NCBI GenBank assembly: GCA_023229645.1
Contig: JALNYU010000005.1
Coordinates: forward strand, 204,142-268,141
Length of the DNA: 64,000 bases
Direction: 5' to 3'
From: Nevskia sp.
GTDB taxonomy: Bacteria > Pseudomonadota > Gammaproteobacteria > Nevskiales > Nevskiaceae
Shown: positions 17,756 to 26,123 of the stretch, piece after piece
Layout: each line of letters starts with the position of its first letter
Position numbering within the stretch: position 1 is the first letter of the stretch
Notes under the pieces: generated by a model
The model's input: the letters and a program-made list of their open reading frames with translations, nothing else
Database searches by the model: none
Told to the model about the DNA's origin: nothing
Translations under genes and position numbers: made by a program

Positions 17756-19933
17756 TTACTTCGGGAGTGCGCGCTTGTTTTTGCGCTTGCTGGTGATCGC
17801 TTGCAGCGGCACTTGGTCTGGCCGCTGTCCGGCGACATTGGTAACGAGTAGTTCGTCGAGCAGCTTTTGCTGCACGCTGATCGTTCCCGGCGCCGTCTCA
17901 GCGCGGCAATAGCTACCGTCGGCCTGCAACAGCCAGCTCAAGGCGGTGTCATCGACATAGGCCTGCAACTGCTCGATCACCTCGGTACGCAATGTCTTAT
18001 CGAGCAGCGGGAACGCGATTTCAACCCGACGATAAAGATTGCGCTCCATCCAATCGGCGCTGGACAACCAGACTTCATCTTCTCCGCCGTTGTGGAAATG
18101 GAAAATGCGGTGGTGCTCAAGGAAGCGGCCGACGGTGGACCGCACCCGGATGTTTTCCGAAAGCCCCGGCACGCCGGGCCGTAGGCTGCACATGCCGCGG
18201 ACGATCAAGTCGATCTGTACGCCCGCTTGCGAGGCCTTGTACAGCGCTTGTATGACTTCCGCTTCGACTAAGCCGTTGACCTTGGCGGTGATGCGGCCTT
18301 TGCCGCCTTTCGCCGCGATATCCGCCTCACGGCCGATTTTTTCAACGAGCCCGCGCGCCAGCGTGAACGGCGCTTCCAGCAGCCGATTCAGTTCGTTGAC
18401 GCGGCCGAGGCTGGTCAGCTGCAGAAAGACGCTATGGACGTCTTTGCAAATCACCGGATCGGCGGTGAGTAGGCCGTAATCGGTGTAGAGCCTTGCGGTA
18501 CGGGGATGATAGTTGCCGGTGCTGAGATGGACGTATTGGCGCAAGCCGCCCGGCGTACCGCGACCGCGGCCTTCGATCAAGGCATTGTTGTCTTCCCGGC
18601 GCACGATCAACATCATCTTGGCGTGGGTTTTGTAGCCGACCACGCCGTACACAACGTGTGCGCCGACATCTTGCAGCGCTTCCGCCAGCGAGATGTTATC
18701 GGCCTCGTCAAAACGCGCGCGCAGCTCGACAATCACCGTCACTTCTTTGCCGGCGCGTGCGGCTTGAATCAGCGCCTCGGCAACGGGCGACTTCGGCCCG
18801 GTGCGGTACAAGGTCTGCTTGATCGCCAGCACATTCGGGTCTTTTGCGGCTTGCCGCAGCAACTCCAGCACCGGCGTGAATGAGTCGTACGGATGCTGCA
18901 GCAGGTGGTCGCGCTCGCGCATCGCGGCGAACAAATCACCGGACAAGGCTTTCGGAATGCGCGGTGAGAACGGCGGATATTTCAGATCAGGCCGATCGAC
19001 CAAATCAGGAATCGCCATCAGCCGCATCAAGTTCACCGGGCCGTTGCACTGGAAAATATCGGCGCCGCTCAGCACCAGCTCTTCGGCCAAATACTGCGTC
19101 ATCTGTTCCGGGCAGTTGTGCGCCACTTCCAGGCGCACGGTATCGCCCCATTGCCGTTGCGAAAGTTCGTCTTCAACGGCTTCCAACAAGTCTTCGGCTT
19201 CGGCTTCGTCGACCAGCAGATCGGAATTGCGCGTCACCCGGAACTGGAAACAGCCGTTTGCTGCCATGCCGGGAAACAGCTGATCGGCATAAGCGTGGAT
19301 CACGCTGGACAAAAACACGAAGTCGTTCGGCCCGGTGCCGGCGACTTCCGGCGGGATCTGAATCAGGCGCGGCAGCGCGCGCGGCGCCTGCACGACGGCG
19401 TAGCCGATATTGCGGCCGAACGCGTCCTTGCCGCTGAGCGAGACGATGAAGTTCAGCGACTTATTCAGAATCCGCGGGAACGGGTGCGCCGGATCTAGCC
19501 CGATCGGCGATAGCACCGGCAGCAGCTCGTTCTCGAAATAACTGCGCAGCCATGTCCGCTGCGCGGGCTGCCACTGCGTGCGGCGAATGAAGCGAATGCT
19601 TTCCTGCGCCAGCGCCGGAATGAGAATCTCGTTCAGCGTTCGGTACTGCTCGGCAACCAAGGCGTGCGCTTCGGCGCTCACCGCGGTCAGCACTTCCTGT
19701 GGCGTCATGCCGTCGGGGCCGAGCACCGGCGTGCCGAGTTTGATCAGCTGCTTCAGGCCGGCGACGCGGATTTCGTAAAACTCGTCCAGATTCGAGCAGG
19801 AAATGCAGAGAAACTTCAGCCGTTCGAGCAAGGGCACCCGTTCGTCTTTGGCTTGCTCCAACACCCGCTTATTGAACTCGAGTAGGGAAAGTTCTCGATT
19901 GAAGTACTGCGGAATGGGCGGCAGCAGCGTCAT
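17756..19933 (-). CDS. ppk1: Polyphosphate kinase 1
   Basis: Reversibly polymerises the terminal phosphate of ATP into inorganic polyphosphate. The 725-residue protein has the N-terminal four-helix start (YFNRELSLLEFNKRVLEQA), the KQTLYRTGP segment, and the phosphohistidine site within HLSTGNYHPRTARLYTDYG near residue 455, followed by the second catalytic domain. Length is typical of PPK1. It sits 2.9 kb upstream, on the same strand, of ppx in reverse order, with GST, epimerase and MipA genes in between, so the two polyphosphate genes are linked but not adjacent. Confidence 0.97.
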   Translation of the reverse strand: MTLLPPIPQYFNRELSLLEFNKRVLEQAKDERVPLLERLKFLCISCSNLDEFYEIRVAGLKQLIKLGTPVLGPDGMTPQEVLTAVSAEAHALVAEQYRTLNEILIPALAQESIRFIRRTQWQPAQRTWLRSYFENELLPVLSPIGLDPAHPFPRILNKSLNFIVSLSGKDAFGRNIGYAVVQAPRALPRLIQIPPEVAGTGPNDFVFLSSVIHAYADQLFPGMAANGCFQFRVTRNSDLLVDEAEAEDLLEAVEDELSQRQWGDTVRLEVAHNCPEQMTQYLAEELVLSGADIFQCNGPVNLMRLMAIPDLVDRPDLKYPPFSPRIPKALSGDLFAAMRERDHLLQHPYDSFTPVLELLRQAAKDPNVLAIKQTLYRTGPKSPVAEALIQAARAGKEVTVIVELRARFDEADNISLAEALQDVGAHVVYGVVGYKTHAKMMLIVRREDNNALIEGRGRGTPGGLRQYVHLSTGNYHPRTARLYTDYGLLTADPVICKDVHSVFLQLTSLGRVNELNRLLEAPFTLARGLVEKIGREADIAAKGGKGRITAKVNGLVEAEVIQALYKASQAGVQIDLIVRGMCSLRPGVPGLSENIRVRSTVGRFLEHHRIFHFHNGGEDEVWLSSADWMERNLYRRVEIAFPLLDKTLRTEVIEQLQAYVDDTALSWLLQADGSYCRAETAPGTISVQQKLLDELLVTNVAGQRPDQVPLQAITSKRKNKRALPK

Positions 19934-20025
19934 TGGATTCTAATTTTCGTTGCGGTTTGGAGAAAACTTGCGACAGTAGATTACGCGCCAATGAAACGCC
20001 GATGACAATGCGCCGCCAACCGGCT

Positions 20026-20712
20026 CTAGCGCACGACGATTGCCTGCGCCGCGGTGACGATGGTCGCAGTATCGATTTTCGCCGGCACTGCCAAGCCGCG
20101 CTGCACTGCCGGCCGCGGCCGGATGCGTTCCAGCCAGGCGCGAACGTTGGGTAGATCGTCGATTTCGACGCCGGCCCAGGCGTGAATATTGACCCAAGTG
20201 AAATTCGCGATGTCGGCGATGCCGTAGTAGCCCTTGCCCGCGCCACAGAGATAATCGCGGTCTTGTAGGCGCTGTTCAAGCACGGTGTACAGGCGCTTGG
20301 TTTCTTTTTGGTAGCGGTCAATTGCCGGTTGGATTTTTTCCGGGAAATAACGGAAGAAAACGTTGGCTTGCCCCTGCATTGGGCCGATGCCGCCCATTTG
20401 GAACATCAGCCATTGGATCGCTTCCGAGCGCCCTTTGGGATCTTGCGGCAAAAATGCCCAATTGCTCTGCGGCCCGTACTGCTCGGCGAGATAAAGCAGA
20501 ATCGCGCCGGATTCAAACACGGCAAAATCGCCGTTATCGCGATCGACGATCGTCGGAATACGCCCGTTCGGGTTCAGTCGCAAATAATCAGGCTGCTTTT
20601 GCGCGCCGCTGCCGAGGTCGATCGCGTGGACCGTGTAAGGCAGGCCGAGCTCTTCGAGCAGAATCGAGGCTTTGTGCCCGTTCGGCGTCGAGGCAGTGTA
20701 CAGATCGATCAT
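20026..20712 (-). CDS. Glutathione S-transferase, YfcG/YghU-like (Nu class)
   Basis: A 228-residue GST. The N-terminal thioredoxin-fold domain shows LYTASTPNGHKASILLEELG and NPNGRIPTIVDRD, with the glutathione-binding FESGAILLYLAEQYG motif; the rest is the all-alpha C-terminal domain (IQWLMFQMGGIGPMQGQANV). The STPNG/ N-x-x-K pattern and the GPMQGQANHF-like segment match the E. coli YfcG and YghU type, which have disulfide-bond reductase activity with glutathione. It is followed about 90 bases later by ppk1 on the same strand. Physiological substrate unknown. Confidence 0.92.
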   Translation of the reverse strand: MIDLYTASTPNGHKASILLEELGLPYTVHAIDLGSGAQKQPDYLRLNPNGRIPTIVDRDNGDFAVFESGAILLYLAEQYGPQSNWAFLPQDPKGRSEAIQWLMFQMGGIGPMQGQANVFFRYFPEKIQPAIDRYQKETKRLYTVLEQRLQDRDYLCGAGKGYYGIADIANFTWVNIHAWAGVEIDDLPNVRAWLERIRPRPAVQRGLAVPAKIDTATIVTAAQAIVVR

Positions 20713-20742
20713 CGTGCAACTCCTGGTGAATAAACCGTCACG

Positions 20743-21600
20743 CTAGCGCGAACCGCCACGATCTGCCACCGCGTCGAATAGCGTTTCAAAGCCAAAGCGT
20801 GGCCGGTAGCCGAGTTCGGCGACGGCGTGATCGATTGCATAGACCCGGTCGATCGCCTGCGGCAGCAGCCAACCGCGGCGGGCGAAGGCGGCCGGGGACC
20901 AGGGAAAATAGCGGCTGACGACGGCCGCTGCATCGTGCAGCAATTGCACGCAATCGGACGGCTGGAAGGGCGTCGGTGCCGAAATCACGTAACACCGGAA
21001 ACCCGGCGTATTACTGCCGAGCGCCAAGGCGTGCGCTTGGGCAACGTCGCGCAGATCAACGCCGCGATACAGGCGATACAGCGCCATCAACCGCTCTGGT
21101 TCGGGGAAGCTGCGCGACATCCGCAACACGGTGCAGCGCAGGCCGTCGGCGACGGCACTGCGGCAGGCGTTTTCGGCAGCGCGCTTGGTTTCGTCGTAAA
21201 TGTCGCGCGGTTGCGGTGTTAGCGTTTCATCGACCCACACCGCCTGCTTGCCCGGCGCAAGTGCGTGGCCGTAAACCGACGTGCTGCTGGTGAACACGAA
21301 GCGCGGCACGGCGTGGCGGCGACAGGCATCGAGCAAATTCTGCGTGCCGTGAACGTTGATGCGACGAAAATCGTCGTCGCTCGCGTGGCCCACGTGCGGT
21401 GCGTGTAGTGCGGCAGTGTGGATCACCGCGTCTTGTTGCTGGCACAGGGTGTTGATCAGTGCTGTGTCGGCAACATCGCCGTGAACCGTTGTAAAAGGGC
21501 CCGGTCCAAGATCCAGGCCGGTGATTTCATGATCGGCGGCTAGTAGCGTGGCGACTGCGGTGCCGACGCGCCCGGAAGACCCAGTCAGCAAGATTTTCAT
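20743..21600 (-). CDS. NAD-dependent epimerase/dehydratase family protein
   Basis: An extended short-chain dehydrogenase of 285 residues. It shows the Rossmann motif LLTGSSGRVGTAVATLLA at the start, HTAALHAPHVG, and the catalytic YDETKRAAE (YxxxK) after FTSSTSVYG. The ATG at 21600 is chosen because it precedes the nucleotide-binding motif directly; a long open extension upstream is not family-like. The gene is probably co-transcribed with the GST 30 bases downstream. Family members include UDP-sugar epimerases and uronate dehydrogenases; length and the HAPHVG motif do not decide which. Confidence 0.88.
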   Translation of the reverse strand: MKILLTGSSGRVGTAVATLLAADHEITGLDLGPGPFTTVHGDVADTALINTLCQQQDAVIHTAALHAPHVGHASDDDFRRINVHGTQNLLDACRRHAVPRFVFTSSTSVYGHALAPGKQAVWVDETLTPQPRDIYDETKRAAENACRSAVADGLRCTVLRMSRSFPEPERLMALYRLYRGVDLRDVAQAHALALGSNTPGFRCYVISAPTPFQPSDCVQLLHDAAAVVSRYFPWSPAAFARRGWLLPQAIDRVYAIDHAVAELGYRPRFGFETLFDAVADRGGSR

Positions 21601-21930
21601 GGTCGGGCTCGTCGCCGAAGTTGAAAGTACATCGTAGCGCGCCCACTGCTTCGGCCTGCGATTTCGCCGCCGCAATGTCGCCTCCTGTCGCGTTTGCGGC
21701 GCGCGCGCGACGAATCGGCCGAGAATATAACGCTGAATTTCAGCAAGCCTGCAGCGCCGATGTGATCGTTGCATTACGCGTCAAAAGCTGCGCTCAGATG
21801 TAGGCGCCGTTCCTGAGAATTAGAAGTCGAGGTTGGCGATGATCACCGCGGTGTTATTGAGTCGGCATCAAGACATTGAACCGTGGTGGATGACGCCGAC
21901 TCAATAACAGCCTCCAAGGAGGGCGTGAAC
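21601..21930. other. 330-base divergent intergenic region
   Basis: This gap separates the divergent epimerase and MipA-like genes. Apart from the inverted repeat at 21852-21909 and the AAGGAGGG ribosome-binding site at about 21915-21922 I see no recognisable element. The weak open frames in it (for example starting near 21621) have no protein-like features. Confidence 0.6.
21852..21909. repeat. Short inverted-repeat element (15-bp arms) upstream of MipA-like gene
   Basis: Perfect inverted repeat: TGTTATTGAGTCGGC at 21852-21866 and its complement at 21895-21909, separated by 28 bases. The arm resembles the ends of the elements at 42.3-42.5 and 53.3 kb (TTATTGATTCGGCC), differing at one core base, so it may be a shorter member of the same family. 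It ends 21 bases before the MipA-like start codon, so it lies in the leader of that gene. Confidence 0.6.
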
Positions 21931-22776
21931 ATGAAGCTCCCGAACGGCTTCAAAGCGCTGGTTGCAGTTGCTTGCGCAGCGGGACTGCCCGTTGCCGTTC
22001 AAGCGCAAACGCCATCGCCACTGGCGGAATGGCAATTTTCCGGTGGCGTGCCGCTGCGCGGCTATTTCATCGAAAAGCCGCCGAAATGGGAGTATGAAGT
22101 GGGTCTCGCTTTCGCCATCCAGCCGAAATATGACGGCGCCAAGGACTACCGCATCTTGCCGGGGCCAACGGTCGACATCCGCTACCGCGACATCGCGTTT
22201 GTCTCCACCGGCGAAGGCCTGGGCTGGAATATTTTGCACGGCAAGACCTACCGCGCTGGTCTTGCGCTGACCTACGACTTCGGCCGCCGACTGAACCGCG
22301 ACGCCAAGGATCGTGGCCTCGGCAGCAATGTTGATGCCGCGCCGGAGTTCAAACTGTTCGCGGAATATGTCTGGTTCCCGGTCGTGTTCCGCGGCGACGT
22401 GCGGCGTGCAATTGGCGGCTACGATGGCGTCGTCGGCGATCTTAGCGTCTATTTGCCGGTGGTCGGCTCAGAAAAATTCTTCGTTCTCGTCGGTCCGACG
22501 GTGACTTACGGCAATACCTCGTTCCAACAGGAATTTTTCGGCGTTAGCGGCGCCCAAGCGCAGGCGCGTGGCGTGCAGCCGTTCGTCGCCGAGTCCGGTT
22601 TGAAGTCCTATGGCCTAGGCAGCAACGCGACATGGTTGATCAACGATCACTGGCGTTTGAACGGCTCGCTATCGGCCAATCGCCTGATCGGCGACGCCGC
22701 CAGCAGCCCGACCACGGCGCGTAAGACGCAATATGGATTCGCACTGAGTTTGGATTACAACTGGAGCAAGCCCTGA
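21931..22776 (+). CDS. MipA/OmpV family outer-membrane protein
   Basis: A 281-residue outer-membrane beta-barrel protein. The signal peptide is clear (KALVAVACAAGLPVAVQAQ, cleavage near residue 24). The mature part has alternating hydrophobic beta strands and ends with FALSLDYNWSKP, close to an aromatic-terminated barrel end. The WEYEVGLAFAIQPKYDGAKD and GPTVTYGN segments match the MipA/OmpV family (MltA-interacting or osmotically regulated proteins). The ATG at 21931 follows an excellent AAGGAGGG ribosome-binding site nine bases upstream. Specific role unknown. Confidence 0.88.
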   Translation: MKLPNGFKALVAVACAAGLPVAVQAQTPSPLAEWQFSGGVPLRGYFIEKPPKWEYEVGLAFAIQPKYDGAKDYRILPGPTVDIRYRDIAFVSTGEGLGWNILHGKTYRAGLALTYDFGRRLNRDAKDRGLGSNVDAAPEFKLFAEYVWFPVVFRGDVRRAIGGYDGVVGDLSVYLPVVGSEKFFVLVGPTVTYGNTSFQQEFFGVSGAQAQARGVQPFVAESGLKSYGLGSNATWLINDHWRLNGSLSANRLIGDAASSPTTARKTQYGFALSLDYNWSKP

Positions 22777-22801
22777 TCCCGCTGGGGCTTAACAGCAGGC
22801 G

Positions 22802-24310
22802 CTAGCTAAACCGCAGCCGAAACCCTGCGGCGGCAAGATAGCCGGACTCCAATTCCAAGTCCTCGCGCGTCAGTGGATGGCGTTCGAGCCAGCCGCTGCG
22901 GAATTGCAGCGTGACGGTTTTGGCCGTCGCCTCCACTTTGAGTGGAATGCGCAGACCAGGCGCGCGTGAGCGATGCAGGACGACCGCGAGCCGGAACAAT
23001 ACCGCGAGGCGTCGGATTGTTTGCTGCCAAGCTTCGGGTAGATCGGCGAGTACCGACTGTGCGAACTTGCCGCGCTGCAAGCGGACCAGCGCCGCGAGCA
23101 GGCGTTGATCGGTTTGCGAAAATCCAAAGAGATCGGCGTTGCGCAGGATGTACTCGCCGTGTCGGTGCGAGCCTTCGTGCGCGATGACGAGGCCGATTTC
23201 GTGCAGCAACGCGGCCCAGCTCAGCAAGCGCGTGGCGACAACGCGGTCGATTTGCCAGGCTTTGTAGCTTTGCTCGAATAACTTCAGCGTGGTTCGCTCC
23301 ACTTCGTGCGCGTGCGCGCGGTCGACGCCGTAGCGTGCCGCAACGGCTTCAACGGAGCGATTACGAACGTCGTTATCGGAAAGGCGCCCGAGCAAGTCGT
23401 AAGTCAGGCCCTCGCGCAGCGCGTGCTCGGAGGTTTCCATGGCTTCGATGCCGAGGCTATCGAAGACGCCGGCTAATACCGCGATGCCGCCCGCGAATAC
23501 CGGCCGGCGGTCTTCGCGCAAACCTGGGAGGTCTAGTCGGTCGATATGGCCGGTGCGAACGACGAGGTCAACGGTGCGATTCAGCGCATCACGCGTGATT
23601 AAATCTTCGGCCCAACCTTGGCCGCGCATGACGCGCCATGCGCCGCGCACGGTGCCACTGGCGCCGATCGCGACATCCCAACCGGCGGCGCGGTAACGAC
23701 GTTCGATGAACTCCAGTTCGACGCGCGCCGCGAGCCGTGCTTCGAGCATGCGGGCACGGGTGATTTGGCCGTCGGCAAAAAAACGCTGGGTATGGGTAAC
23801 GCAGCCGAGCGCGGTGCTTTCCATCAGCTGCGGCGTGGCGCCGCGGCCGACGATCAACTCGGTGCTGCCGCCGCCGATGTCGACCACCAAACGGCGTGGG
23901 CGCAGGCGGCCCATACCGTGTGTAACCCCGCTGTAGACCAGACGCGCTTCTTCAACGCCGGAGATCACTTCCACTTCGTGACCCAGCGCTTTTTCGGCCA
24001 GCCGTAGGAACGCGCCGCCATCAGCGACACGGCGCATGGTATTGGTGCCGACGACACGCACGCGGCTGGCAGGAATGCCGGCAAGCCGCTGGCCAAAGCG
24101 CTTCAAGCAAGCCAAGGCTCGCGTCGCCACTTCTGGCTTTAATTGCAGATCGGCGCCGAGCCCGGCGCCAAGGCGGACAGCTTCGCGGAGTCGATCAACC
24201 ACTTGCAGTTGCCCGGCGTTATCCCGGGCAACGAGCATATGGAACGAGTTGGAGCCGAGATCGACCGCGGCGACTTCACCACCGGGATCGCGGGTCAGTA
24301 AGCGCTTCAA
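22802..24310 (-). CDS. ppx: Exopolyphosphatase (Ppx/GppA family)
   Basis: Removes terminal phosphate from polyphosphate, or pppGpp in the GppA sense. The 502-residue, two-domain protein shows the actin-like ATPase fold motifs VAAVDLGSNSFHMLVA near the start, VDIGGGSTELI, and ASGTVRG, followed by the HD-like C-terminal region with LLSWAALLHEIG. Length matches E. coli Ppx (about 513) better than GppA. The start is a TTG at 24310; an in-frame stop nine codons upstream leaves no better codon. Together with ppk1 it controls polyphosphate level. Confidence 0.94.
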   Translation of the reverse strand: MKRLLTRDPGGEVAAVDLGSNSFHMLVARDNAGQLQVVDRLREAVRLGAGLGADLQLKPEVATRALACLKRFGQRLAGIPASRVRVVGTNTMRRVADGGAFLRLAEKALGHEVEVISGVEEARLVYSGVTHGMGRLRPRRLVVDIGGGSTELIVGRGATPQLMESTALGCVTHTQRFFADGQITRARMLEARLAARVELEFIERRYRAAGWDVAIGASGTVRGAWRVMRGQGWAEDLITRDALNRTVDLVVRTGHIDRLDLPGLREDRRPVFAGGIAVLAGVFDSLGIEAMETSEHALREGLTYDLLGRLSDNDVRNRSVEAVAARYGVDRAHAHEVERTTLKLFEQSYKAWQIDRVVATRLLSWAALLHEIGLVIAHEGSHRHGEYILRNADLFGFSQTDQRLLAALVRLQRGKFAQSVLADLPEAWQQTIRRLAVLFRLAVVLHRSRAPGLRIPLKVEATAKTVTLQFRSGWLERHPLTREDLELESGYLAAAGFRLRFS

Positions 24311-24581
24311 ATGCAGCTTCTGCTGAGCCGCAACGGCTTACAGACAAGGCCCGCCGCGCGGGTCGCTAAGATCGGCATCGGTCGCCTCGAATGGGGTGTT
24401 TGGAATGTGTAGAGATCAACTATACCGGAAGGTTTGGGCCTATCCCCCGGCGCTAGAACACTGCGTCAGCTGTCGTCACCGATAGGCTTTAACTTATTGA
24501 CGCGAAGGCAAGTTTCAAGGAGCATACGGCGGCTTTGCGTGACCCCGACGCAGAGCCGCCAGCATTATGGAGACTCTAACG

Positions 24582-24905
24582 ATGAAATCTGCGCGATGGG
24601 CAGTCGCCCTCACCGCAGCCCTGGTCTGCAGCTCAGCGTTTGCCGAAGGCAACGCCGAAGCCGGCAAGATCAAGGCTTACACCTGCTACGGCTGCCACGG
24701 CATCCTGAACTACAACAACGCTTATCCGACGTATCACGTGCCGAAACTTGGCGGGCAACACCCCGAGTACATCATCGCCGCATTACAAGCGTATAAAAAA
24801 GGCGAGCGCAAGCACCCGACGATGACGGCGCAGGCCAGTTCGTTGAGCGATCAGGACATAGCCGATATCGCCGCCTATATTTCCAAGGCGCCGGAGCTGA
24901 AATGA
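24582..24905 (+). CDS. Small exported c-type cytochrome
   Basis: A 107-residue class I cytochrome c. A signal peptide (VALTAALVCSSAFA) precedes a single heme site CYGCH and a distal TMTAQASSLSDQDIADIAAYI segment with the axial Met. The architecture is like one half of cytochrome c4 or a cytochrome c-553. The ATG at 24582 is preceded by GGAG nine bases upstream; an upstream ATG at 24567 would add only five residues. It ends in an ATGA overlap with a second cytochrome gene, so the two are co-translated and may pair in the periplasm as electron carriers. Confidence 0.92.
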   Translation: MKSARWAVALTAALVCSSAFAEGNAEAGKIKAYTCYGCHGILNYNNAYPTYHVPKLGGQHPEYIIAALQAYKKGERKHPTMTAQASSLSDQDIADIAAYISKAPELK

Positions 24906-25261
24906 GCACGACGATCCTCGATAAAGTTTTAATTGCCGCAGCATTTGCTGCAGTGGCCGGTGTTGCGCAGGCGACCGAACAAGTTGAACAGCCGGCAGCA
25001 GTCGCGGTTTGTGCAACCTGCCACGGCGAAAAAGGCGTTAGCGCCGCGCCGATTTTCCCAAATCTTGCGGGCCAGCATCGCAACTACATCGAACACGCGC
25101 TGCAGGCGTACAAGAGCGGCGCGCGTAAGAACCCGATCATGGCGGCCCAAGTTGCCGGCTTGAGCGATGCCGACATCAAGCAGCTCGCTGCATGGTTCTC
25201 GCAGCAGCCGCCAGCGCTGTACACGCTGGATCCAGAAGCGAAAACGCTGCAGAAAGAGTAA
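24902..25261 (+). CDS. Small exported c-type cytochrome, partner of the preceding gene
   Basis: A 119-residue class I cytochrome c with a hydrophobic N-terminal signal (LIAAAFAAVAGVAQA), one heme site CATCH, the GxPxLxGQHxxYIxxAL-type segment FPNLAGQHRNYIEHALQAYK and a distal Met in NPIMAAQVAGLSD. It starts within the stop of the previous cytochrome gene and is followed by a hairpin. The pair together resembles the two domains of di-heme cytochrome c4 split into separate proteins. The redox partners are not in the window, although hemB for heme synthesis lies just beyond aroE. Confidence 0.92.
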   Translation: MSTTILDKVLIAAAFAAVAGVAQATEQVEQPAAVAVCATCHGEKGVSAAPIFPNLAGQHRNYIEHALQAYKSGARKNPIMAAQVAGLSDADIKQLAAWFSQQPPALYTLDPEAKTLQKE

Positions 25262-25271
25262 GCCTGCAGAC

Positions 25272-25303
25272 CTGCGGCGGCGGTTACCCGACTGCCGCCG
25301 CAG
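25272..25303. terminator. Hairpin between cytochrome operon and aroE
   Basis: Inverted repeat with arms 25272-25284 and 25291-25303 (13 bp with one G-T wobble) and a six-base loop, followed by a TGTGCTTGTTT stretch on the plus strand. It lies between the end of the cytochrome pair and the end of convergent aroE and could serve both. Confidence 0.6.
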
Positions 25304-25313
25304 ATGTGCTTGT

Positions 25314-26123
25314 TTAGCGGCGCAACTCCGCGAGCACCGGCGCTGTTTCCGGCCGCAGTCCACGCCAGAGCGTAAAGGCTTCCGCCGCTTGCTCAACGAG
25401 CATGCCCAGACCGTCGCTGATACGGCTAGCACCCTGGGCCTGGGCCCAGTTCAAAAACGGCTGCGCCGCCGGTCCGTAATTCAGATCGTAAGCCAGCGCG
25501 CCCGGCGCAAAGAGCTGGGGCGGTAGCCGCGGCAATTCGCCCCGATGCCCAGCCGACGTTGCGTTGATAACAACGTCGTATTGATCCCCTTTCAACGATA
25601 AATTCGTACGCGGGACGATATTGCCGAGGCGTTTCAATGACGCAGCAATTTCTTCCGGCTTCCACGGATTGCGGTTAGAAATCACCAGTTCGGCAGGTTC
25701 TTCGGCCAGAATCGGCGCAAGAATACCGCGCGCTGCACCGCCAGCGCCGAGCACCAGCACGCGCTTACCGCGTAACGGCACGCCGAGGTTAATAACGACA
25801 TCGCGAACGAAACCGGCGCCGTCGGTATTGTCGCCGTGCCAACCGTCATCCAAGCGAACCAAGGTATTCACGGCCCCGGCCGATTCCGCACCGGCGCTCA
25901 GCGATTCGCACAGCGCGAGCACCGCGGTTTTATGCGGCAGCGTTAGATTGAAGCCTTGCCAGCCGTCACCGTGCAGCCGCTTCAGCGCGCCAGACAATTC
26001 ATCCGGAGCGATTTCATACGCTTCGTACAATAATTTTTCGCCGACTTGCGCCGCAAAACGGGCATGGATGAGCGGCGATTTCGAGTGGGCGACCGGCTGC
26101 CCGAGCACCGCGTAGCGATCCAT
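25314..26123 (-). CDS. aroE: Shikimate dehydrogenase (NADP+)
   Basis: Reduces 3-dehydroshikimate to shikimate in aromatic amino-acid synthesis. The 269-residue protein shows the substrate-binding LGQPVAHSKSPLIHARFA, GFNLTLPHK (catalytic Lys), NTDGAGFVRD and the NADP loop VLGAGGAARGI with SNRNPWK. The start is the ATG at 26123, which shares one base with the stop of hemB (TGATG), so the pair is translationally coupled; an earlier start in that frame would run into hemB and is rejected. Length is normal for AroE. Confidence 0.95.
   Translation of the reverse strand: MDRYAVLGQPVAHSKSPLIHARFAAQVGEKLLYEAYEIAPDELSGALKRLHGDGWQGFNLTLPHKTAVLALCESLSAGAESAGAVNTLVRLDDGWHGDNTDGAGFVRDVVINLGVPLRGKRVLVLGAGGAARGILAPILAEEPAELVISNRNPWKPEEIAASLKRLGNIVPRTNLSLKGDQYDVVINATSAGHRGELPRLPPQLFAPGALAYDLNYGPAAQPFLNWAQAQGASRISDGLGMLVEQAAEAFTLWRGLRPETAPVLAELRR

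Noticed and set aside
17653..17838. Upstream extension of the TolC-like gene by 62 codons
   Set aside because: The signal peptide begins at the inner ATG and the extension is Ser/Arg-rich and not family-like.
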